A program made the position numbers and the translations under genes. Shown one piece after another: positions 25,650-33,196 of a DNA stretch of 64,000 bases. This stretch comes from Lentisphaeria bacterium (lineage in GTDB: Bacteria; Verrucomicrobiota; Lentisphaeria; Victivallales; Victivallaceae): contig JABLYX010000015.1 of NCBI GenBank assembly GCA_018265615.1, positions 1 to 64,000 on the forward strand, read 5' to 3'. The notes beneath the pieces were generated by a model, which saw only the letters and a program-made list of their open reading frames with translations, was not told the origin of the DNA and made no database searches. Within the stretch, counting starts at the first letter, position 1. Each line of letters opens with the position of its first letter.

Positions 25650-26291
25650 ATGTCTTGGTTGAATTTTACGGTTCCCGGCACAACGGAAAAGGAGATGCGG
25701 GTAAACTCCGACACTTACGCGATCGAAGTCAAATCCGGAACGGAGTGGATTTCCTGTTATCAGGCCGGATACCGGGTGACTCCGGGCCTTGTCGCTTCGG
25801 TCGATGAGGCGGCGGGGACCTGTCAGGTGAAGGAGGATGTCGCTTCCGCAAGCACCGTTCCGCGCTTCTACCGGCTGAAAATTCCGCTGGTCGGGGAATC
25901 GGGGCTGATGATCGATTCGGTATTCCTGCCGTCAAGCCTGTTCCCGTCCGGCAGCATCGGCTCCGGCAGCTCGCTTCCGGCGCTGCTGCATCTGCCGGTG
26001 CCGAAGGACCCCGACAACGACGCGTTGCACCTGATCGTCGAGTTCTCCGAACAGCCGGGATTTTCCAGTCTCACCGCGACGATCGACACGCGGACCAAGC
26101 GCGACGGCGTGTATTTCTTCGTCGGCGGCCAAGTCGGGCAGTACAATCCGTTCCCGGCGGGAGGCGTGGGGCTGGAAGCCTATAAAGGCGATGTGATGAT
26201 CGATCTTGCTGCGGCGGGAGTCGCCTGTACGTTGTTCCGGCGCTGCCGCTGGCATGATGGAACTGATTACACAGACTGGAAGGGGGTATGA
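25650..26291 (+). CDS. tail-fibre-associated protein, unrecognised
   Basis: A 213-residue beta-rich protein right after the fibre gene (SD GGGAGACAAAATT). The N-terminal 70 residues look like a small beta domain; the rest (FYRLKIPLVGESGLMIDSV... HLIVEFSEQPGFSSLTATID ... RDGVYFFVGGQVGQYNPFP) suggests a beta sandwich. No signal peptide. Position suggests a fibre accessory, chaperone or second tip subunit. Family not recognised. Confidence 0.6.
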   Translation: MSWLNFTVPGTTEKEMRVNSDTYAIEVKSGTEWISCYQAGYRVTPGLVASVDEAAGTCQVKEDVASASTVPRFYRLKIPLVGESGLMIDSVFLPSSLFPSGSIGSGSSLPALLHLPVPKDPDNDALHLIVEFSEQPGFSSLTATIDTRTKRDGVYFFVGGQVGQYNPFPAGGVGLEAYKGDVMIDLAAAGVACTLFRRCRWHDGTDYTDWKGV

Positions 26292-26293
26292 GT

Positions 26294-26764
26294 ATGATGA
26301 AGAAGTTTTTTGCCGCAATCCTGCTGGCTGCAACGGTCGCGGCCTCCGCCTGCTGGGTGGATGGCAGCGGGGAGATGATCCTGCCGGGCGCGCAAACGAA
26401 AATCCGCATCGACGGACAGGTGGCGAACAGCCGCATTACCGTTGCGCTCCCCGCGACGGTAGAAGTGTGGCTCGCCCGCTACGACAAAAGCAGGCCGATC
26501 AACCGGATCATGCTGCAATACCGCGCCGGAACTTCCGGCGACTGGATCACGCTGTACGATCTTTCGCGGGTTCCGGAGTCGGACCAGTTTATTCCGCTCT
26601 TCGGAACGGGTACGCTGAAACCGGATATGTTCCCGGAGGCGCAGACCATTCAAATCCGGCTTTATATCACCGATGGCCGGACACAATCGTTCGACCCGGA
26701 TAATCCTGATTCCGGGGCGATCAGTATCACCGTATCACCGAACCGGAGGCCGTCTTATGAGTGA
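26294..26764 (+). CDS. exported beta-rich phage protein
   Basis: A 156-residue protein with a clear Sec signal peptide (MMKKFFAAILLAATVAASA, cleavage about residue 19-20, no lipobox Cys in the right place). The mature part has a repeated beta pattern (VEVWLARYDKSRPINRIMLQ ... IQIRLYITDGRTQSF) that looks like a fibronectin-type or galactose-binding-like sandwich. ATG 26294 is chosen for its spacing from GGAAGGGGG. Overlaps the next gene by eight bases. Unknown role; it may act at the host cell envelope. Confidence 0.6.
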   Translation: MMKKFFAAILLAATVAASACWVDGSGEMILPGAQTKIRIDGQVANSRITVALPATVEVWLARYDKSRPINRIMLQYRAGTSGDWITLYDLSRVPESDQFIPLFGTGTLKPDMFPEAQTIQIRLYITDGRTQSFDPDNPDSGAISITVSPNRRPSYE

Positions 26765-27527
26765 GATTTGGTTTCGGGCCGGAATGCTGTTCCTCGCCAT
26801 CTCCCCGCTGCTGATTGCGGCAGGGGCGAACATTCCCGGCGCGCGGCTGCCGAAGGCGAAGGTCGTCACCTATCAGCCGCCAGCGGAGCAGTTCAGCCGC
26901 CGCGCCGCCGTATATGCGGACTGGACCGCGATTCGCTCGGCGGTCCCGGTCTGGCCCGAACCGGTGTCGCTGCCGGAATGGAATCGCCCGGTCATTGTGC
27001 CGCTGGAACGGATGCGCGAACTCGAATTGACCGTTCGCAGAATCGCGGCGGCCCGCCTGACCGGGCGGACGGTACTTTCCGCCTGGTCGCCGCGCGCGGG
27101 TGAACTGCCGCCGCCTCCCGCTGAACTCGCCGCCGCGCTTGCGCGGATCGCCTCGATGTGCGATGGCTTTGCGCTGGCCTATCACCGCAGCGGCGCGCAT
27201 ATCATCAGGCCGGAGGCCGGGGAAATGGCCTTCTTCGCGGCGGCGGTCCGGGCCGGGAATCCGAAAATCGCGCTGTTCGGGGAAGCGTATTTCGGAGAAC
27301 TCGCCATTGGCCGCGACAACCAGCTCGCAATCACCGCGCCGCCGGGCCTCTCCGGTGTGCTGCTCTGCAACGCGGCCCGCCCTACAGCCATGACCGGCAA
27401 CCTGATTTCCGAAGTCGCCACGGCAACCGGCCTCCCGGTCGTGCTGGTCGTGCCGGACACGTTCGCCGAAAAATACAAAGATCATCAGCCAGTGCTGATT
27501 ATCGGATACGATCCTCAAAACAATTGA
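26757..27527 (+). CDS. membrane-anchored or exported phage protein, unrecognised
   Basis: A 256-residue protein with an N-terminal hydrophobic segment (AGMLFLAISPLLIAAGA), a Pro-rich stretch, then an alpha/beta part (LAAALARIASMCDGFALAYH ... AAVRAGNPKIALFGEAYFGEL ... GLPVVLVVPDTFAEKYKDHQ) reminiscent of a TIM-barrel or Rossmann-like order. It lies where a lysis enzyme could be expected, but no catalytic motif is recognisable. Overlaps the previous gene by eight bases (ATG at 26757). Confidence 0.55.
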   Translation: MSEIWFRAGMLFLAISPLLIAAGANIPGARLPKAKVVTYQPPAEQFSRRAAVYADWTAIRSAVPVWPEPVSLPEWNRPVIVPLERMRELELTVRRIAAARLTGRTVLSAWSPRAGELPPPPAELAAALARIASMCDGFALAYHRSGAHIIRPEAGEMAFFAAAVRAGNPKIALFGEAYFGELAIGRDNQLAITAPPGLSGVLLCNAARPTAMTGNLISEVATATGLPVVLVVPDTFAEKYKDHQPVLIIGYDPQNN

Positions 27528-27540
27528 AAGGAAATGGATC

Positions 27541-28338
27541 ATGCGCAAATTGTTTCTCGCTCTTTCCCTCGCTGCCGGTATCTGTTCGCTGTACGGAGCG
27601 GATGAACTCGTTTCCGGAGTGCAAATCCTCTCCAAAAACGGCTGGAAGAACTTCGAGGAAGTCGTGCAGTATTCGGAAGCCGGAAAACTCAAGACCGGCT
27701 CGTTCGATCTCGATTGGCCGGTGTTGCTCTCCAAGTTCCGGACGGGCCGGATCACGGCGCGGGAGCTGTGGAATCAGAGCAACGCCATGACCTGCAAGCC
27801 GGTCAAGGATTCGGAATACTGGTCGCTGTGGGGATCGCTCGCACGACATATCATCATGTACGGCAACGATCCGGAGCTTTCGCAGGAAGTCATGACGCTG
27901 CTCGAAAGCAACGTGAAGGGAAACGATCCGGTGAAGCATCAGGCGGCGGCGCGCGGCCTCGCGGCCCTGTATTATAATCAGGGAAAATTCGTCGAAGCGT
28001 GGCCGTACCTCTGCGAACCGCGCAGCGAAGCGGGTTTCCTGCTGGTGGTCGCCAGAAAAATGCTGGCATCGAACCAGATTCCGCCCGCCGATATTTATGC
28101 CGGATTGCGTACCAAGCTGCTGTTCCGCGATAACACGCCGCCCGCCGTCATGCTCAAGGTTACGCTGCTGATGCTCGATGCCGCAACCGCCGCCGCGATT
28201 CCGGATTCCGAAGTCAGGGCGACGCTGATGCAAATTTCCCGGCTGTATGTCTCATATACGATCGGAGAATCGGAATCAGCCAAAGCGTGGGCGGAGTTCA
28301 TCGGCGCGGTAGAGGAAACCGCAAAACGTTATCAGTAA
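27541..28338 (+). CDS. exported helical protein, tandem paralog 1
   Basis: A 265-residue protein with a Sec signal peptide (KLFLALSLAAGICSLYGA) and an all-helical mature part of TPR/Sel1 style (ARGLAALYYNQGKFVEAWPYL). It is clearly paralogous to the next gene: shared EVVQ.SEAGKLKTGS, LDWPVL.SKF, QGKFVEAWPYLC, MLDA.TAAAIP and LYVSY. Even the leader with SD (GAAAGGAAATGGATC) is repeated. Function unknown; export suggests a role in the host envelope. Confidence 0.65.
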   Translation: MRKLFLALSLAAGICSLYGADELVSGVQILSKNGWKNFEEVVQYSEAGKLKTGSFDLDWPVLLSKFRTGRITARELWNQSNAMTCKPVKDSEYWSLWGSLARHIIMYGNDPELSQEVMTLLESNVKGNDPVKHQAAARGLAALYYNQGKFVEAWPYLCEPRSEAGFLLVVARKMLASNQIPPADIYAGLRTKLLFRDNTPPAVMLKVTLLMLDAATAAAIPDSEVRATLMQISRLYVSYTIGESESAKAWAEFIGAVEETAKRYQ

Positions 28339-28371
28339 GAAATTTTCATCAACCATTGAAGGAAATGGACC

Positions 28372-29169
28372 ATGTGCAGAAAAATGTTTCTCGCCCTTGT
28401 CGTCGGAGTGCTTGCGCTGTTCAGCGCCGGAGCGGAAGAACTGCTTGATGCGTCGGCGGTTTTTGCGAAGAACTCGTACCGGAACTATGCGGAAGTCGTG
28501 CAGCTCTCCGAGGCCGGAAAGCTCAAAACGGGAAGTTTGCTTCTTGACTGGCCGGTGCTGGTGTCGAAATTCATGGTCGGCAAGATCACGGCACGAGAGG
28601 CGTGGGATTCCTGCTGCGCGCTCGCCGACAATTCCACGGATCAGGACCTCTGGCCGCTGTGGTTCTCCGTCGCTCCGAATATCGTTCGCAGCGGCAAGGA
28701 TGCGGCGCTGAATCAGGAAATCATGACGCAGTTGAAGGCGGCGGCGGACGGAAGCGATCTCGGCAAGCGCGCTCCCGCAATCCGGGGACTCGGCGTTATT
28801 TACGCGCAGCAGGGGAAGTTCGTTGAAGCGTGGCCCTATCTCTGTATGCCGGAAGGGGATTCCTGGCATTTCAAATTCGTCGCAAACAAACTTCTCGGCT
28901 CGAACCTCATGTCTCCTGCCACCGTTTATGCGGGGCTTCGCAGTCGGCTTCTCGTTCGCGGCGATGCCGGTCCGCAGGACCTGCTCGAATTGACGCGCCT
29001 GATGCTCGATGCCTCAACCGCCGCCGCGATTCCGAAATCCGAGGTCAAGGCGACGTTGCAGGAGATCGATTTGCTCTATGTCTCTTATTCGGTCGGAGAA
29101 TCGGAGACGGCGAAGGCGTGGGGGGAATTCGTCGGCGCGGTGGAAGAGATTATGAAGCGCTGCCAGTAA
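28372..29169 (+). CDS. exported helical protein, tandem paralog 2
   Basis: A 265-residue paralog of the preceding protein, of the same length, with its own signal peptide (KMFLALVVGVLALFSAGA) and SD leader (GAAGGAAATGGACC). The two diverge strongly in the middle (about residues 80-140) and keep the helical repeat core. Such divergent tandem duplicates suggest a two-subunit assembly or diversification against host variation. No family recognised. Confidence 0.65.
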   Translation: MCRKMFLALVVGVLALFSAGAEELLDASAVFAKNSYRNYAEVVQLSEAGKLKTGSLLLDWPVLVSKFMVGKITAREAWDSCCALADNSTDQDLWPLWFSVAPNIVRSGKDAALNQEIMTQLKAAADGSDLGKRAPAIRGLGVIYAQQGKFVEAWPYLCMPEGDSWHFKFVANKLLGSNLMSPATVYAGLRSRLLVRGDAGPQDLLELTRLMLDASTAAAIPKSEVKATLQEIDLLYVSYSVGESETAKAWGEFVGAVEEIMKRCQ

Positions 29170-29182
29170 GCGGGGGTATATC

Positions 29183-29572
29183 ATGGAATACTGCTACACG
29201 GGGAATTATGTCGTGCGCCTGCGCCGCCGCTGCCGGGAAATCGGTTGCAGCGCCGCGCCCGCGTTCTGGAATGAACGGATCGAAGTATTACAGGCTTGCT
29301 ACAACGGAGTCGGCCCCGATGCGTGGAGCAGTAAGTTCCGGGCATGGGTGACGGCGGTTTTGGAAGATTTTGAAGTGTCGGCCCTGCCGCACGATTACGA
29401 ATTCAAACACGCGCCGCGCACCTATCTGCATTTCACGCTCGCCAACGCTCGTTTTGCAATCAATGCAATCCTTGAAGCTTGGCACGACCGGAAGCCGAAA
29501 CTGGTATGGCGGGGGATCATTCTCGCTTCGCTCTGCCAGCTTTTCGGCTGGAAAGGCTTCAAAGGTGTATGA
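29183..29572 (+). CDS. phage protein upstream of holin, unrecognised
   Basis: A 129-residue protein with several Cys, His and Trp (RRRCREIGCSAAPAFWNERI ... LPHDYEFKHAPRTYLHFTLA). The HDYEF ... N(A)RFAINAI pattern resembles short phage proteins often located beside holins, whose function I cannot state. A lysis role is possible from position only. Its stop overlaps the holin start region (ATGATG). SD GGGGGTATATC. Confidence 0.55.
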   Translation: MEYCYTGNYVVRLRRRCREIGCSAAPAFWNERIEVLQACYNGVGPDAWSSKFRAWVTAVLEDFEVSALPHDYEFKHAPRTYLHFTLANARFAINAILEAWHDRKPKLVWRGIILASLCQLFGWKGFKGV

Positions 29573-29874
29573 TGCGGCATGTTCTCGAAAAGCTGCTCGA
29601 ACTGCTGCCGGTGGTCGGACTAGCGGCGTTCGGCGGCTTCACCCGGACGCTGGCCGGGAAAGCGAAAGGTGAACCGTACCGGATCAGCATTGCGATACCT
29701 GAAATCGTGATTGCGGTTTTCTCCGGGCTGCTGATTCACTGGCTGACCAGCGAAACCGAAATCAGCGAAAATATCCGTACCGCCGCGATTGCGCTGGCGG
29801 GCTACTCCGCCCGCAGCGTGATCGCGGTTATCAATGCGTTATTCATCCAGAAATTGAGAGGAAGGGTAAAATGA
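29572..29874 (+). CDS. holin
   Basis: A 100-residue membrane protein with hydrophobic segments at about 9-22 and 44-62 and a third weaker one near 70-85 (TAAIALAGYSARSVIAVINA), then a basic tail (KLRGRVK). The last part resembles the LydA/holin-3 type in which a Gly-Tyr-Ser helix precedes the C terminus. ATG 29572 has AAAGG six bases upstream; ATG 29569 is possible. It is followed by a lipoprotein gene with four bases of overlap. Confidence 0.72.
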   Translation: MRHVLEKLLELLPVVGLAAFGGFTRTLAGKAKGEPYRISIAIPEIVIAVFSGLLIHWLTSETEISENIRTAAIALAGYSARSVIAVINALFIQKLRGRVK

Positions 29875-30332
29875 AGAAGAGAATCGCAATTCTTTCGGCG
29901 GTCGCGGCGGTGGTCGCGGTCATCGCCTCCGGATGCGCCGGAACGACGGAAAAACTCACCGCCGCCGCCGGTCCGAAGAACGTCGGCATGGACGGCTATG
30001 TGATGTACGGCGCGGTCGAGACGGCGAACCCGGAAACCGGAACGCCGCAGGGGAGGCTCATCATCGGCAATGTCTCCTACAAAAGCCGCCGCGTCTCCAT
30101 TCCGGCCACGGAGAAAGTACCGACTGCCGGAAATTACAAGCATACCAAGAAGGTGACGCTGTTCGGGACCTCCGAGCAGGTGACGGAGTGGGATTTCACC
30201 GCCGCGTCTCCGGATGAAGCCGCCGTAATCGAAAAGGCCCTCCGGGAACAGGCGGAACGGGACCGCGCCAACGAAGAGGCACGCTCCGGTGACACGGCGG
30301 CGGAAGCTGACGCGCCCGCCTCCGGGGAATAG
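29871..30332 (+). CDS. phage lipoprotein of the lysis region
   Basis: A 153-residue protein with a lipoprotein signal (lipobox IASGC, Cys 22). The mature part has a beta segment (VSYKSRRVSIPATEKVPTAG) and a charged helical C terminus (EAAVIEKALREQAERDRANEEAR). Position right after the holin is that of spanin or envelope-acting components, but spanin identity is not demonstrable. Its TAG stop abuts, base to base, the stop of the convergent HTH gene. Confidence 0.65.
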   Translation: MKKRIAILSAVAAVVAVIASGCAGTTEKLTAAAGPKNVGMDGYVMYGAVETANPETGTPQGRLIIGNVSYKSRRVSIPATEKVPTAGNYKHTKKVTLFGTSEQVTEWDFTAASPDEAAVIEKALREQAERDRANEEARSGDTAAEADAPASGE

Positions 30333-30551
30333 CTACGGCTTCGGGACGGCTCCGCGCCGTCCCCGCCGGTCGGCCTTGATCCGGAACGCCTGCACCGGAA
30401 TTTCCAGCCGCTTCGCAATCCGGCAGGCGGTCTGGTAGATGATCGGTTTCTTTGCAAAGGCGTTCCGGATGGTGTTTTCATGCAGCCCGCATTTGTCCGC
30501 AAGGCATTTGTAGGCGTTCAGCTCCGTCAGTTCCTCATGGTTCATCCTCAT
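30333..30551 (-). CDS. small XRE-type helix-turn-helix protein
   Basis: A 72-residue protein with an HTH of Cro/C1 style (YKCLADKCGLHENTIRNAFAKKP ... CRIAKRLEIPVQAFRI). It is the last gene of the leftward operon, joined to the tyrosine recombinase gene by ATGA. Possible roles are regulator of the late genes it faces, or accessory factor of the recombinase. An alternative start is Met3 (30545). Confidence 0.7.
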   Translation of the reverse strand: MRMNHEELTELNAYKCLADKCGLHENTIRNAFAKKPIIYQTACRIAKRLEIPVQAFRIKADRRGRRGAVPKP

Positions 30552-31147
30552 TTTCTCCCGAGATTAAAAACTTCATTCTGCGCGTCCGTGATCGCGCTTT
30601 CATCGATTCCCAAGTAACGTACCGTCGTTTCGATCCGCTCGTGTCCCAAGGCCCTCCGCGTCAATTCCAGCGCCCGCAGGGGATCGCCCGGAGTCCGTCT
30701 CTGGAAATGCCGGAACATTTCGTATGCGAAGGTCTTCCGCATCCAGTGCGTTCCGTGTTCCGGTCCGAGGGTTTCCCGGAAGAACCGGTAGACGGCCAGC
30801 CGGGAGAGCGCTTTCCCGTTCTGGCCCCGGAATACGAATTCTTCCGGCCCGGTGTGGCCGCGCTCCGCCTCCGCGTTCAGGTGGCGGACGATAAACTTCC
30901 GCCACGTCGCCGGAATCGTCATTTTCCGTGATTTCGGCCCCTTCCGGGCTTTGAGTTTCAGGAACGCGACGGTTTCCCGGAGTTCGCCGGTCGCGGAATC
31001 GATCAGGTCGCGCCGCCGCAATGCCGTGATCTCCGATATCCGGCAGCCGGTCGGTACGCCGATCGCCGCGATCGCCGCATACTTAACCGGCAACCGGCAG
31101 CAGAGTTTCAGCGCTTCCGCCAGCTCAAGGCGTTTCATTCCGGACAT
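30548..31147 (-). CDS. minimal tyrosine recombinase (catalytic domain only)
   Basis: A 199-residue protein with the full catalytic set: Arg36 (GCRISEI), a Lys-rich beta hairpin (KARKGPKSRK), HxxR (His134, Arg137 in THWMRKTF), His169 (LGHERIETT) and the nucleophile Tyr178 (RYLGI). The usual N-terminal SAM-like core-binding domain is missing, so it is about 100 residues short of an integrase. The prophage already has a serine integrase, so this enzyme may resolve dimers, act on an invertible site or be a relic. Gene order: ATGA overlap with the HTH gene downstream. Confidence 0.85.
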   Translation of the reverse strand: MSGMKRLELAEALKLCCRLPVKYAAIAAIGVPTGCRISEITALRRRDLIDSATGELRETVAFLKLKARKGPKSRKMTIPATWRKFIVRHLNAEAERGHTGPEEFVFRGQNGKALSRLAVYRFFRETLGPEHGTHWMRKTFAYEMFRHFQRRTPGDPLRALELTRRALGHERIETTVRYLGIDESAITDAQNEVFNLGRK

Positions 31148-31150
31148 ATA

Positions 31151-31678
31151 TTACCGCCTGCGCCGGTTTTTTCTGGTTCTTCGGCGCTGTTGTTTTAAGC
31201 GGTTACGATACATGCATTTCCAGTGATATATATCCTTTTGCATGAAATCGCATTTCAGCCTTGCCTCCTTCAAGCGGTTTTCCAGAAGCATTTTCTGGTC
31301 TGCGTCCATTTTAAGGGATTGGATACGCTGCTGCATCTCTCCGATGTCAAGAGAATCTACTTCTTGAAAATGTATTTCTATATTGTCGGAAAAGTGAATG
31401 AGATCGTAAAGTTGCTTCATCAACTCTTGCGGCAGCCGCAATGTGTAAAGCTGGTCAAGGATATGTTGAAGCTGCATTTGCAAGTTTGGAAAAAATGCTT
31501 CGCGTAACAGATAAACCATTTCGTGACCGGCCCGATTGCAGACCGTATCCAATCCCCTCGGGGTTTGTTCCGGCTGAATAAGATATTGACACCTCACATG
31601 CGGCACGAACTGAACGCAATACTCCCTATAAAATGGGTTGCGATCCACACTATAAAACACGGTAATTTTATTTGCCAT
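31151..31678 (-). CDS. unrecognised early phage protein
   Basis: A 175-residue protein. The first 60 residues look alpha/beta (KITVFYSVDRNPFYREYCVQF); the middle is helical with coiled-coil tendency (LQMQLQHILDQLYTLRLPQE, MQQRIQSLKMDADQK); the tail is very basic (KQQRRRTRKNRRRR), suggesting nucleic acid binding. Its codon use is more AT-rich than the structural genes. No family recognised. Confidence 0.6.
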   Translation of the reverse strand: MANKITVFYSVDRNPFYREYCVQFVPHVRCQYLIQPEQTPRGLDTVCNRAGHEMVYLLREAFFPNLQMQLQHILDQLYTLRLPQELMKQLYDLIHFSDNIEIHFQEVDSLDIGEMQQRIQSLKMDADQKMLLENRLKEARLKCDFMQKDIYHWKCMYRNRLKQQRRRTRKNRRRR

Positions 31679-31687
31679 CTTAAAACT

Positions 31688-32146
31688 CTATTTGTTGGAT
31701 TCAGTTGTAATTTTCAGCATTTTCAGTTTGTCGCACAGTTCGGCTATTCCCAAGGCGATGTCAAACATTTTCGCCATAAGCTCCGGCCCCATTTCGTTAT
31801 TTTCAGTCGGGAAATAGAGGATCGCCGGTTTTCCCGATCCGGCGGCCCACCCCATTTCCATGCTGGCCGATCTGCCGAACGGCGCAACGCCGACAAAAAC
31901 ATCCGCCTGCTGCATGGCGCGGAAGTCATTGCAAAACTGAGTTGCCGCGTCATAAGTATTCAGTGCATCCGCGAATTGCCGGGAAGTCCACCTCCGATAG
32001 TTCGGATCAATTTCTTCCCATGTGAACGGCATGCAGCCCGGAACGGCCTGCCGGAAATCGTAGACCTCATAGCCCCATTCCCGGAGCATCGCCAGCACGT
32101 CCGGGTAAAACTCGTTTCTCCAACTCGATGCCAGATAGATTTTCAT
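31688..32146 (-). CDS. nucleoside 2-deoxyribosyltransferase-like protein
   Basis: A 152-residue protein. The start MKIYLASSWRNEFYP, the middle QQADVFVGVAPFGRSASMEMGWA and GKPAILYFP match the deoxyribosyltransferase-like Rossmann family (D..v.v.p.g.s...E.G.A). Such phage proteins may cleave or exchange bases of (deoxy)nucleosides; the substrate here is unknown. Starts at an ATGA overlap with the upstream gene. Confidence 0.75.
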   Translation of the reverse strand: MKIYLASSWRNEFYPDVLAMLREWGYEVYDFRQAVPGCMPFTWEEIDPNYRRWTSRQFADALNTYDAATQFCNDFRAMQQADVFVGVAPFGRSASMEMGWAAGSGKPAILYFPTENNEMGPELMAKMFDIALGIAELCDKLKMLKITTESNK

Positions 32147-32373
32147 TTCCCCGCTCCTTCCTGCGCCTTACGTTCTTCGATTTCCCGCATTCGCCAAAAA
32201 ATTGCGACTTTACGCTTTTGTTCTGACAATTTCCAATCCGAACAAACATCATAATCATTTTTAATAATTGTCTTTCGCTTGCTGCAAGTTGCATGACCGC
32301 CATAAAAAATACTTTTCCTGTAGCGCGAGCAATTGATGCACTTCGGAGTTATTTTTGATTTATCACAACTCAT
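32143..32373 (-). CDS. small cysteine-rich (zinc-ribbon-like) protein
   Basis: A 76-residue protein with Cys pairs CINC and later CSKR...VCSDW, suggesting one zinc site, and a charged helical C terminus. Start: ATG 32373 overlaps the stop of the Lar-like gene by ATGA. The frame is open to 32592, but that stretch is the antisense-frame shadow of the Lar-like gene. Function unknown. Confidence 0.6.
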   Translation of the reverse strand: MSCDKSKITPKCINCSRYRKSIFYGGHATCSKRKTIIKNDYDVCSDWKLSEQKRKVAIFWRMREIEERKAQEGAGK

Positions 32374-32834
32374 TTCCCTATTCCTTCCAGCGCCTTGAAC
32401 GCTGCGTCGATTGTCTCCCGCGATACGTTGACCTCTTGCCACCCGGGGCGGCATTTCCCGATCAATCCTCGCAGCGCCTCCCGCAGCCGGTCGCGCTCGG
32501 CCTCCAGCTCCGCAATCCGGGCGGCCTGCGCGTCTTCGATGGGGCGGCGGTTCCATATTCTGCGCAATGCAACTGTCTCGCAATACGGACACAGGACAAG
32601 TTTATTAACCTCTGTCCAGTTTTCCGGACGCGATTTCCCGCAAAACGGGCACGGCTTCAACTCTTCGCTCATCTTAAATCCTCCTTTGTCATAGACTTTC
32701 GGCGGCTTCGACACTTCCGGCGGTTCCGGCAGCCGCGGCCCTCCCGGACGGGTTGCGCGCCCGCTCTGGACACCGATCCAGAAAGCGAAATGCACCAGCC
32801 CGATTACGAGAATTGCGATCAGTTCAATGTTCAT
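32370..32834 (-). CDS. Lar-like zinc protein with a membrane-anchored long form
   Basis: The 154-residue long form begins with a transmembrane segment (ELIAILVIGLVHFAFWIGV) and a Pro-rich linker, then continues into a Lar/restriction-alleviation-like zinc domain (ELKPCPFCGK ... LVLCPYCETVALRRIWNRR) and a coiled coil. Both ATG 32834 (SD AAGGAAA) and internal Met55 at 32672 (perfect SD AAAGGAGG) look like working starts. The short form alone equals a normal Lar-like protein (about 100 residues). Lar proteins relieve type I restriction; here that is inference. Confidence 0.7.
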   Translation of the reverse strand: MNIELIAILVIGLVHFAFWIGVQSGRATRPGGPRLPEPPEVSKPPKVYDKGGFKMSEELKPCPFCGKSRPENWTEVNKLVLCPYCETVALRRIWNRRPIEDAQAARIAELEAERDRLREALRGLIGKCRPGWQEVNVSRETIDAAFKALEGIGK

Positions 32835-33156
32835 AATTGATTTCCTTCAAGATATGATTTTGTGCGTATGCGATAATCCATTCAGCGTAAATGCTGTTGG
32901 ATTCTTTGCCGTCAATCAGGCGGGACAGAATCCGCTCGATATTCTTCCGCTTAACCCTCGTTTTGAACTTTCGGTATTTCCGCTTTCGGTTTGATTCATA
33001 GTCCGCGCATAGCCTTCTGTACCATTCGCAATTGAAGGACGCGGCGGCACGAATGCAAGCGCCGACATTGACCGGATCGCGCTGCGGAATCAGAATGACC
33101 TCGAGGCGGCTGCATTGAAGTTCGTATTGCATTTCCTGTAAGGCATACTTCAACAT
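32824..33156 (-). CDS. unrecognised early phage protein
   Basis: A 110-residue basic protein (RKRKYRKFKTRVKRKNIERI), probably helical and possibly nucleic-acid binding. It overlaps the Lar-like start by 11 bases. Its ATG was probably once overlapped by the stop of the DnaC-like gene, before insertion of the PAPS-reductase-family cassette. No family recognised. Confidence 0.55.
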   Translation of the reverse strand: MLKYALQEMQYELQCSRLEVILIPQRDPVNVGACIRAAASFNCEWYRRLCADYESNRKRKYRKFKTRVKRKNIERILSRLIDGKESNSIYAEWIIAYAQNHILKEINYEH

Positions 33157-33174
33157 GGTTCAAGAACGTTTCTT

Positions 33175-33192
33175 TTCCATATTTTGAATCTT
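33175..33192. repeat. 18-bp direct repeat, cassette boundary 1
   Basis: TTCCATATTTTGAATCTT, identical to 33911-33928. It lies just downstream (leftward sense) of the PAPS-reductase-family gene. In the leftward sense it reproduces the last codons of the DnaC-like gene. Confidence 0.85.
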
Positions 33193-33196
33193 ACCT

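Noticed and set aside
32374..32592. Long N-terminal extension of the small Cys protein
   Set aside because: It overlaps the Lar-like coding sequence completely and lacks an SD; the ATGA-coupled ATG 32373 explains the gene.
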